DNA of 33,087 nt from Elusimicrobia bacterium RIFOXYD2_FULL_34_15 (GTDB lineage: Bacteria > Elusimicrobiota > UBA8919): positions 1 through 33,087 of the forward strand of contig MGVS01000037.1 in assembly GCA_001800605.1 (NCBI GenBank), read 5' to 3'. Made by a program: the position numbers and the translations under genes. How positions within the stretch are numbered: position 1 is the first letter of the stretch; the number at the start of each line of letters is the position of its first letter. Positions 23,193-29,880 of the stretch are shown here, one piece after another. The notes under the pieces were generated by a model. That model ran no database searches and was not told the DNA's origin. It saw only the letters and a program-made list of their open reading frames with translations.

Positions 23193-23221
23193 AGAGCGGT
23201 GATGACATTCTCAACGCTCTC
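23192..23221 (+). repeat. GAGAGCG/CGCTCTC inverted repeat upstream of the TlpA-type gene
   Basis: 7-bp perfect arms separated by 16 nt, ending 11 bp before the ATG at 23233. It could be an operator, a hairpin or a repeat remnant. No ribosome-binding site or convincing promoter was found in this 190-bp gap. Confidence 0.4.
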
Positions 23222-23232
23222 ATTAAATAGCT

Positions 23233-24576
23233 ATGAAAAAAATATTAATATTAATCTGTTTTTTGTCGGCAGGGACATTTGCGTTTGCTAAATTAATGAT
23301 AGGAAACAAAGCACCTGGGTTAATACTATCTGACATGAATGGTAAAAGAATATCACTTACTGCCATTCTTTCAGATAATAAACCTGTAGTACTTTCTTAT
23401 TTTGCGACATGGTGCCAGCCTTGCCTTAAAGAAATACCGCATCTGCAAAATCTTCAGGCAAAAGGAAAAGTAAAAATTATTTTAATCAATATTGACAGCC
23501 TGCCTAAAGAAAAAGTTGCTGAATTCTTAAAACAAAATAATATCACATTACCCGTATTAATGGATCCTGAATCTAAAATTACAGGGGAAAACTTTGAAGT
23601 TCTAAAAGCGGGCAGAGCCAGTATTCCTAAATTGTTTTTACTATCACCAAGCGGAATAATTAGATTGATTGTAGATGGTTTTGATGAAAATATTGAGAAA
23701 ATTCTGGAAGAGAACATTACTCTTATTGAAAAGGAAGAATTGAACAAACCTAAAGAACTTGCGGTTTTTTTCAGTAATTCAACCAATGGGTACCTAGAAT
23801 CCTGCGATTGCCCGGCAAATCCGTATGGTGGATTGGTAAGGCGGGCAACTTATCTAAAACAACAACGCGAAAAATATCCTAATAATATACTGTTGGATTC
23901 CGGTGATTTGCTGCCTTTATATGCTAACGATATTATTGCTGACTATATTTTTAAAACATATCAAATTATGAATTATGATGCTATCGGTATAGGTGATCAG
24001 GAAATTAGTTTTGAAAATTTTGTTTCCAGTATGGACAAATACAAACTCCCATTCCTATCTTCAAATATAAATTATTGCGAAGGAAAGAACTGTATGTTTT
24101 TAACCGCTCATGATAAAATCATTGAAAGACAAGGTTTAAAAATAAAATTGCTTTCTGTCACGCATCCCGACGTTTTTGCATTATTCCCGGACAAAATAAC
24201 AAAAAAATTGAATATTTTAGCTATTGCCGATATTTTATTTGCTATCAATAAAAAAGATTGCGATTTATTAGTTTTAATTTCTCATTCGGGTTTTGATGCT
24301 GACAAAGAAATTGCTGAAAAATTTAAAGATATCGATGTCATTATCGGCGGCCATTCGCAAACTTATCTGACGAAGCCAAATAAGGTTGGCAATACCCTCA
24401 TAGTTCAAGCAGGCGGAAATTGTCAGAATATCGGAAAACTTGTTATTAAATTTGATGAAAATAAGAAAATAACATCTTATGATTATGAGCTGGTGCCTCT
24501 GACAAAAGACATTCCGGATTATCCGCCGGTAAGAAGTTTAATAGACGAATATAAAAATACCACAAAGAAAAAATGA
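23233..24576 (+). CDS. TlpA-type thioredoxin fused to a UshA/5'-nucleotidase-like metallophosphatase domain
   Basis: 447 residues. A signal peptide (about 1-19) is followed by a TlpA/ResA-like thioredoxin domain (about 23-160) with active site FATWCQPCLKEIP (Cys61 and Cys64) and the cis-Pro SIPKLFLL. From about 175 a metallophosphatase-like domain begins: STNGYLESCDCPANPYGGLV, LLDSGDLLPLY, ISFENF, LISHSGFDAD and IIGGHSQTYL. The first metal motif DxH is not seen and the usual GNHE is replaced by GDQE, so phosphatase activity is doubtful. The CDC pair after GYLE is characteristic of a subgroup of such proteins in envelope redox contexts. The following gene overlaps by 4 bp (ATGA), so the two are surely coupled. 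Confidence 0.82.
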   Translation: MKKILILICFLSAGTFAFAKLMIGNKAPGLILSDMNGKRISLTAILSDNKPVVLSYFATWCQPCLKEIPHLQNLQAKGKVKIILINIDSLPKEKVAEFLKQNNITLPVLMDPESKITGENFEVLKAGRASIPKLFLLSPSGIIRLIVDGFDENIEKILEENITLIEKEELNKPKELAVFFSNSTNGYLESCDCPANPYGGLVRRATYLKQQREKYPNNILLDSGDLLPLYANDIIADYIFKTYQIMNYDAIGIGDQEISFENFVSSMDKYKLPFLSSNINYCEGKNCMFLTAHDKIIERQGLKIKLLSVTHPDVFALFPDKITKKLNILAIADILFAINKKDCDLLVLISHSGFDADKEIAEKFKDIDVIIGGHSQTYLTKPNKVGNTLIVQAGGNCQNIGKLVIKFDENKKITSYDYELVPLTKDIPDYPPVRSLIDEYKNTTKKK

Positions 24577-26021
24577 AAAAAGCTTTTTTTGCCTTTCTTT
24601 TTGTTATCTTTTCTACAAATCTTTTCTGTCAAGCCATTAAATTAAATAAAAAAATTATAGATTTTGGTCAAGTTACGCAAGGCAAATTGCTAAGTTATGA
24701 AATAGAGTTAAAAAACACTTCTGTAAATGTTTTAAAAGTAGGGTTAAGACCTTCCTGCGACTGCATTTCAGTGAGTCCCGAAAGATTTGATATATCACCG
24801 AAAAACAAAAAAACTATAAAAATCTCAATTGATACTAAAGGTTATCTAAAAGATTTTACAAAAAATGTATTCGTTCAATCAAATGATCCTAAAAATCCGT
24901 ACATACCCATAAATATAAAGGGATATATATTAGCCACCAAAGAACTAACAATACCTATAACAATATTTGATTCTGCCGGATGCCTTTTTTGCATTGAATT
25001 GAGAAAAACTGCAATTCCTTCTTATGAAAAAAAATACGGTATAAAAATAGATGTTTCCGAATATTCTATAGATGAATCCAGAAACTATGCGGCACTTGTA
25101 ACACTTGAAAAACAATTCGGAAAAACTATGACAAAGGTGCCTGTGCTATTTATTGGTAATGATGTAGTTGGTGGCAAGAAAGATATTATTGAATTACTGC
25201 CGATACTTTTGGAAAAATATATAAAAATCGGTAAGGTTGAACCTGTGAAAATGCCTTTTGATGATATGAATCAAAAAGTAAATATAAAAAACTTAAAAAT
25301 ATTACCGGTAGTTGCAGCGGGACTGATAGATAGCGTTAACCCTTGTGCATTTGCAACGATAATTTTCTTTATAACTTATTTAAGCATGGTTTTAAAGAAA
25401 AAAAGAATAGAAGTACTTTTTGTAGGCATGAGCTTTATTTTGGGAGTATTTATTACATATTTCCTGATTGGCATAGGACTTTTCAAATTTATCCAAAAAA
25501 TTAACCAAATTATAATAATTTCGAAAATTATGTATTTTTTTATAGGAATCTTGGTTTTATTTCTTGCTTTCCGCCATCTTTATGAAGCAATCGCAATAAA
25601 GAAAGGGATAGGAATGGGCGATAACGTAATAAAATTAAAACTCCCGAATTTTTTACGATGGAAGATATACGATGTTATAACAAAACTTTCAACATTTAAA
25701 TATTTAACATTAATTGCTTTTGTGATAGGCGCAATAATTACCGTATTAGAGTTATTTTGTACAGGCCAGGTTTATTTACCTACAATAATATATATGGTTG
25801 GAACTCCCGAATATAAGAAATCAGGAATTTTATATTTATTATTTTACTGTATCTTATTTGTTATTCCGCTTATTATTATATTTTCTATCTTTTATTTTGG
25901 AGCAAATATGGAAAAACTGGAACAGGTTTTCAGAGATAAAATATTTCATATTAAAATAGTAATGTTTTTATTTTTCCTTACCTTGGGAATATTAATTTTG
26001 AGATTTATATTTTTCACTTGA
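24573..26021 (+). CDS. DUF1573 - CxxC thioredoxin-like - CcdA/DsbD membrane protein
   Basis: 482 residues. The signal peptide (about 1-19) is followed by a DUF1573 Ig-like domain (about 20-110; IIDFGQVTQGKLLSYEIELKN, SCDCISVSP, QSNDPKNPYIPINIKG). Next is a glutaredoxin/thioredoxin-like domain (about 125-225) with SAGCLFCIEL and TKVPVLFIG. The C-terminal half (about 245-482) is a CcdA/DsbD-type membrane domain of about six helices with the paired cysteines in DSVNPCAFATI and LFCTGQVYLP. Known CcdA/DsbD proteins carry electrons from cytoplasmic thioredoxin across the membrane. The domain order puts the soluble thiol domains before the membrane part. The likely recipient is the upstream TlpA-type protein. 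Confidence 0.85.
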   Translation: MKKAFFAFLFVIFSTNLFCQAIKLNKKIIDFGQVTQGKLLSYEIELKNTSVNVLKVGLRPSCDCISVSPERFDISPKNKKTIKISIDTKGYLKDFTKNVFVQSNDPKNPYIPINIKGYILATKELTIPITIFDSAGCLFCIELRKTAIPSYEKKYGIKIDVSEYSIDESRNYAALVTLEKQFGKTMTKVPVLFIGNDVVGGKKDIIELLPILLEKYIKIGKVEPVKMPFDDMNQKVNIKNLKILPVVAAGLIDSVNPCAFATIIFFITYLSMVLKKKRIEVLFVGMSFILGVFITYFLIGIGLFKFIQKINQIIIISKIMYFFIGILVLFLAFRHLYEAIAIKKGIGMGDNVIKLKLPNFLRWKIYDVITKLSTFKYLTLIAFVIGAIITVLELFCTGQVYLPTIIYMVGTPEYKKSGILYLLFYCILFVIPLIIIFSIFYFGANMEKLEQVFRDKIFHIKIVMFLFFLTLGILILRFIFFT

Positions 26022-26045
26022 CAAGTTTTAATTAATTGATATAAT
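26018..26045 (+). promoter_or_regulatory. Strong predicted promoter of the cold-shock gene
   Basis: Consensus TTGACA, 16-nt spacer, TATAAT, overlapping the stop codon of the preceding gene. The leader of about 48 nt holds a small hairpin (GTGTGG / CTACAC with one G-T pair) and a GGAGGAG ribosome-binding site. Leader folding is a common control point in cold-shock genes. Confidence 0.8.
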
Positions 26046-26099
26046 TGCTATTGTGTGGTGAAAGCTACACAGAATGTTAAGTTAGGAGGAGTATCGTAG

Positions 26100-26303
26100 A
26101 TGCGTGGTAAAGTAAAGTGGTTTAATGACTCCAAGGGCTATGGCTTTTTGTCAAAAGAAGATGGTTCTGGTGATGTGTTTGTGCACTTTTCGTCAATCAG
26201 TGGCGAAGGATTTAAGTCTCTAGCAGAAGGCGACGCTGTTGAATTTGACGTCGTTGAATCTGATAAGGGTCCTAAAGCAGCCAATGTAAAAAAGGTTCAA
26301 TAA
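26100..26303 (+). CDS. Cold-shock domain protein (CspA family)
   Basis: 67 residues, a single cold-shock OB fold that binds single-stranded RNA/DNA. RNP1 is [11 protein letters not shown] and RNP2 is DVFVHFSSI, preceded by [11 protein letters not shown]. Length matches the family. It has its own promoter, a strong ribosome-binding site and a terminator, so it is monocistronic and probably highly expressed. CspA-family paralogues are often not cold-induced. Confidence 0.97.
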   Translation: MRGKVKWFNDSKGYGFLSKEDGSGDVFVHFSSISGEGFKSLAEGDAVEFDVVESDKGPKAANVKKVQ

Positions 26304-26333
26304 ACATATATTTTTAAACACAAACTAAATAAG

Positions 26334-26373
26334 AAAACCCAGTTTTGAATAAAATCATCGTTGGGTTTTTTTA
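26334..26373 (+). terminator. Intrinsic terminator of the cold-shock gene
   Basis: AAAACCCA pairs with TGGGTTTT around a 20-nt loop with inner AT pairing, followed by a run of T residues. Confidence 0.75.
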
Positions 26374-26422
26374 TTATCCCAACTAACATTCTGCAGTTTT
26401 CTGCAAATGTGAAGTTGCGATA

Positions 26423-26543
26423 ACCCCGTTAGAGATAGGAAGCATTTATGCTTCCGTTTCAATTTAAAAAATTTCGCAGTACTAAATATTCCTTTAATTC
26501 TTTAAAATATACATATGCTATACGAACTCATCTCTAACGGGGT
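26423..26543 (+). repeat. 121-bp element with perfect 14-bp terminal inverted repeats
   Basis: This is the core of the 411-bp gene-free gap 26304-26714. ACCCCGTTAGAGAT (26423-26436) and ATCTCTAACGGGGT (26530-26543) are perfect inverted repeats. Just inside the left end is a second hairpin, GGAAGCAT TT ATGCTTCC. The centre is AT-rich and codes for nothing. It could be a MITE-like element, a dispersed palindromic repeat or a small structured RNA. The rest of the gap holds the csp terminator, a predicted secA promoter and repeat arrays. Confidence 0.75.
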
Positions 26544-26571
26544 AGACAAACACATAATTATTTGATAAAAT
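26543..26571 (+). promoter_or_regulatory. Predicted secA promoter
   Basis: TAGACA, 17-nt spacer, TAAAAT. The -35 box begins on the last base of the inverted-repeat element, so the element may supply part of the promoter. The resulting leader of about 135 nt consists mostly of repeats. Confidence 0.4.
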
Positions 26572-26580
26572 ATAAATATA

Positions 26581-26707
26581 GTAACGGGTAACGGGTAATG
26601 AGTAAGGGTGTATCTTAATAACTGTATCCTGCTTGTCCGCCAACGACTCCTTGTCCGCCAAAGTCCCAGTGGTGGAAGTGGCGGATATTCCGTATTCTGT
26701 GTACTGA
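26581..26707 (+). repeat. Heptad arrays with a nested GC-rich palindrome upstream of secA
   Basis: GTAACGG, GTAACGG, GTAATGA, GTAAGGG (26581-26609) are followed by a CTGTATC-family array whose pieces ACTGTATCCTG (26621-26631) and CGTATTCTGTGTACTGA (26691-26707) flank a TCCGCCA...GTGGCGGA palindrome of the leuS/lnt family. The array ends 7 nt before the secA ATG. Confidence 0.8.
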
Positions 26708-26714
26708 ATTTAAT

Positions 26715-29342
26715 ATGATAAATTTTATTGTTAGAAAAATATTTGGAACAAAATCAGAAAGAGATATCAAGAAAATTCTTCCGCTAGTTGAGCAAACAAA
26801 TTCCTTTGAAGACAAAATAAAAATATTGTCTGATGATGCTTTAAAATTAAAAACATCGGAATTTAAACAGCGTATCTCCGAAGGTGAAACTTTAGAACAA
26901 ATTCTACCGGAAGCTTTTGCCGTAGTCAGGGAAGCATCAAAGCGTGCTATAGGATTAAGGCATTTTGACGTACAGTTATTAGGCGGTATTATATTGCACC
27001 AGGGAAAAATCGCGGAAATGAAAACCGGCGAAGGTAAAACTTTGGTTGCTACCCTCGCTGTTTATTTGAATTCACTAACCGGAAAAGGCGTACACGTTAT
27101 TACTGTCAATGATTATCTCGCTAAAAGAGACAGATTCTGGATGGGACCGGTATACGAATTTTTAGGACTTACAGTAGGATACCTTCAGCACGATATGTCT
27201 GATGAAGACCGTATTTTAATGTATAAATCCGATGTTACATATGTTACTAATTCGGAAATAGGCTTTGACTATCTCCGTGATAACATGAAACGTTCTAAGG
27301 AAGAACGGGTCTTAAGAGAAGTAAACTATGCGATTGTTGATGAAGTAGACTCGATTTTAATAGACGAAGCAAGAACACCTTTAATTATTTCAGGACCCGC
27401 CGAAGAATCAACCGATAAATATTATATTATCAATAAATTAATGCCTCATCTAAAAGGAAAATTTATAACTGAAGCCGAAGAAATCGACGCTAAATACAAA
27501 GGAGTTGATTTGTCCGTAGGTTTCGATTATATAGTAGATGAAAAAAATCATTCCGCGTCATTAACCGCTCAGGGTGTTTCAAAATGCGAGAAAATGCTAG
27601 GAATTAAAAATCTTTACGATGATGTCCAATCGGAATGGATACACCATATAAATCAGGCTATTAAAGCACATAATCTTTTCAAACGGGATGTAGATTATGT
27701 TGTAAAAGACGGTGAAGTAATGATTGTTGATGAATTCACAGGCCGCCTGATGCCGGGAAGAAGATGGTCCGAAGGACTTCACCAAGCAGTCGAAGCAAAA
27801 GAAAATCTAAGAATTGCGGAAGAAAATCAAACATTGGCTACAATAACCTATCAGAATTTCTTTAAACTTTACAAAAAATTGGCAGGTATGACCGGAACAG
27901 CTATGACAGAATCCGGTGAATTTTGGCATATTTACAAACTTGATGTTGTAGAAATACCAACAAATCAACCTATGTTGCGTAATGATTATCCCGATCTTAT
28001 ATATAGAACTGAAAAAGAAAAATACGAAGCAATCTTAAATGAAATTGAAGAACTCTATAAAATTGGAAGGCCTGTTCTTGTAGGTACCCGCTCTATAGAA
28101 AAAAATGAAAAACTTTCAATGCTGTTAAAAAAACGAGGTGTCCCTCATCAAATACTAAATGCAAAATTTCACGAACAGGAAGCTCAGATAATAGCACAGG
28201 CCGGCAGAAAAAAAGGTGTTACAGTTGCGACAAATATGGCAGGAAGGGGCACTGACATCATTTTAGGAGGCAATCCTCCCAATTTGGAAGAACAAAACGA
28301 AATAAAAAAACTTGGCGGTCTGCATATACTTGGTACGGAAAGACACGAAGCAAGAAGAATTGATAACCAATTACGCGGTAGAGGCGGAAGACAGGGCGAT
28401 ATGGGCTCCTCAAGATTTTTTCTATCGCTTGAAGATGAACTTATGCGGTTATTCGGAAGCGACAGAATCGCTCCTATAATGGAGCGTTTGGGAATGAAAG
28501 AAGGCGAGGTAATAGAACATCCTCTTGTTTCCCGTGCAATAGAAAATGCGCAGCGAAAAGTGGAGGAGATGAATTTTGAAATAAGAAAAAATCTGCTTGA
28601 ATACGACAATGTAATGAATAAGCAGCGTGAAGTTATTTATACTCTCAGAAATTCGATACTGGACGGTATTGACGTATCAGAAAAAATATGGAATATGATT
28701 AATGAGCAATTGGAAGAAAAAATTGAAATATATTGTCCTAAAAAAACATATCCGGAAAACTGGGACATGGAAAACATATCTATATGGACAAAACGTACTT
28801 TCGGCCTTGAGCTTAAACTTTCAAATGATGAGATAGTTTCACTAACACACGAAACATTCAATGAAATGCTCGTTGAAAAAATCAGAAATATCTATAACCA
28901 GCGCGAAACCGAATTTACAAAAGAAATACTGGAAAACATAGAAAGACAGGTAATGCTTCAGGTAATTGATAATTCCTGGAAAAATCATCTTTATGATTTA
29001 GACCAACTAAGAAAAGGCGTAGGACTTCGGGCATATGGCCAGAAAGATCCGTTGGTTGAATATAAAAAAGAATCTTTGTCTCTATTTATGGCAATGATGG
29101 ATAGAATAAGCGAAGAAACAGTTGAATATATTTTCAGAGTACAAGTTATGCCTCAGCCAAAATTCAGGACTAAACCTGTTTTATCAAGTATTCCCGGAAC
29201 TCAAAAATTACAATCGGTAAAACAAAGTCAAACTCAACAACAAAACCATTCAGATTCGCCTTCTATACCTGGTAAAATCGGTAGAAATGACCCTTGTCCC
29301 TGCGGTAGCGGAAAAAAGTATAAAAAATGCTGTGGGAGGTAA
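26715..29342 (+). CDS. secA: Protein translocase ATPase SecA
   Basis: 875 residues, the motor that drives preproteins through SecYEG. Walker A is EMKTGEGKTLVATL, the DEAD-type motif is VDEVDSILIDEARTPL, and the helicase-like TNMAGRGTDIILGG and QLRGRGGRQGD motifs are intact. The C terminus ends in the zinc-binding, SecB-type tail with CPCGSGKKYKKCC. No Shine-Dalgarno sequence precedes the ATG, which directly follows TTTAAT after a heptad array. The next gene starts 7 bp downstream, using the last codons of secA as its ribosome-binding site. Confidence 0.98.
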   Translation: MINFIVRKIFGTKSERDIKKILPLVEQTNSFEDKIKILSDDALKLKTSEFKQRISEGETLEQILPEAFAVVREASKRAIGLRHFDVQLLGGIILHQGKIAEMKTGEGKTLVATLAVYLNSLTGKGVHVITVNDYLAKRDRFWMGPVYEFLGLTVGYLQHDMSDEDRILMYKSDVTYVTNSEIGFDYLRDNMKRSKEERVLREVNYAIVDEVDSILIDEARTPLIISGPAEESTDKYYIINKLMPHLKGKFITEAEEIDAKYKGVDLSVGFDYIVDEKNHSASLTAQGVSKCEKMLGIKNLYDDVQSEWIHHINQAIKAHNLFKRDVDYVVKDGEVMIVDEFTGRLMPGRRWSEGLHQAVEAKENLRIAEENQTLATITYQNFFKLYKKLAGMTGTAMTESGEFWHIYKLDVVEIPTNQPMLRNDYPDLIYRTEKEKYEAILNEIEELYKIGRPVLVGTRSIEKNEKLSMLLKKRGVPHQILNAKFHEQEAQIIAQAGRKKGVTVATNMAGRGTDIILGGNPPNLEEQNEIKKLGGLHILGTERHEARRIDNQLRGRGGRQGDMGSSRFFLSLEDELMRLFGSDRIAPIMERLGMKEGEVIEHPLVSRAIENAQRKVEEMNFEIRKNLLEYDNVMNKQREVIYTLRNSILDGIDVSEKIWNMINEQLEEKIEIYCPKKTYPENWDMENISIWTKRTFGLELKLSNDEIVSLTHETFNEMLVEKIRNIYNQRETEFTKEILENIERQVMLQVIDNSWKNHLYDLDQLRKGVGLRAYGQKDPLVEYKKESLSLFMAMMDRISEETVEYIFRVQVMPQPKFRTKPVLSSIPGTQKLQSVKQSQTQQQNHSDSPSIPGKIGRNDPCPCGSGKKYKKCCGR

Positions 29343-29349
29343 AAACTCT

Positions 29350-29745
29350 ATGATCAGTAAAGTTAAAATTAACACTAAAATAAAAACCGAATTTATCAAT
29401 ATAACCAATACTGTTGAGAAGGAAATAACCAAAAACAAAATATCAGACGGAATCTGTACAGTTTTTGTTCCTCACACAACCGCAGGTATTACAATAAATG
29501 AAAATGCAGATCCTGATGTTGTAAAAGATATTTTAATGATGCTGGACAGAAAAATACCTTTAAGAGATTCTGATTACGAGCATTCCGAAGGAAATTCAGC
29601 AGCTCATATTAAAGCTTCAGTAATGGGTTCATCTGTTACAATCTTTATTGAAAACGGAAAACTCCAACTCGGGACCTGGCAGGGTATTTATTTTTGCGAA
29701 TTCGACGGACCCAGATCCCGCGAAATTTGGATTAAAACCCTTTAA
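29350..29745 (+). CDS. YjbQ/UPF0047 family protein
   Basis: 131 residues from the ATG at 29350; the ORF-track start lies inside secA. GGGAGG in the secA stop region is the ribosome-binding site, 10 nt upstream. Family motifs are complete: VFVPHTTAGITINENADPDV, the SEGNSAAHIKASVMG segment and LGTWQGIYFCEFDGPRSR. E. coli YjbQ has weak thiamine-phosphate synthase activity in vitro; the physiological role of the family is not settled. It is probably cotranscribed with secA. Confidence 0.93.
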   Translation: MISKVKINTKIKTEFINITNTVEKEITKNKISDGICTVFVPHTTAGITINENADPDVVKDILMMLDRKIPLRDSDYEHSEGNSAAHIKASVMGSSVTIFIENGKLQLGTWQGIYFCEFDGPRSREIWIKTL

Positions 29746-29773
29746 TCCCAAACCACGTAGGATTTGAATTTAC

Positions 29774-29795
29774 CTTATATCCAACTTGATATAAG
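29774..29795 (+). terminator. Possible weak terminator hairpin after yjbQ
   Basis: CTTATATC / GATATAAG, a perfect 8-bp stem with 6-nt loop, followed by AAACTTTCCTTT. It is AT-rich without a clean T-run. Confidence 0.35.
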
Positions 29796-29838
29796 AAACT
29801 TTCCTTTATCTTATAATAATATTGTTGAAAAAATAAAT

Positions 29839-29874
29839 AATCTGTGTAATCGTCTTTAGTAATCTGTGTAATCG
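29839..29874 (+). repeat. Tandem AATCTGTGTAATCG repeat before lnt
   Basis: Two direct copies of AATCTGTGTAATCG separated by TCTTTAGT, ending 6 nt before the lnt ATG. This is the uninterrupted reference for the split array at 23067-23192. Confidence 0.8.
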
Positions 29875-29880
29875 TTGTAT

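Noticed and set aside
23009-23230. 73-residue plus-strand ORF between the PorV-CsgG and TlpA-type genes, and its minus-strand counterpart
   Set aside because: It is built from the end of the upstream gene and palindromic repeats, has no ribosome-binding site and no family resemblance.
26052-26099. Riboswitch in the csp leader
   Set aside because: Only a small weak hairpin is visible in about 48 nt; not enough for a riboswitch call.
28184-28609. 141-residue minus-strand ORF opposite secA
   Set aside because: Lies wholly within conserved SecA helicase motifs, so it is a shadow.
29287-29349. Upstream start of the YjbQ gene within secA
   Set aside because: A ribosome-binding site supports the ATG at 29350, and the extra residues do not match the family N terminus.
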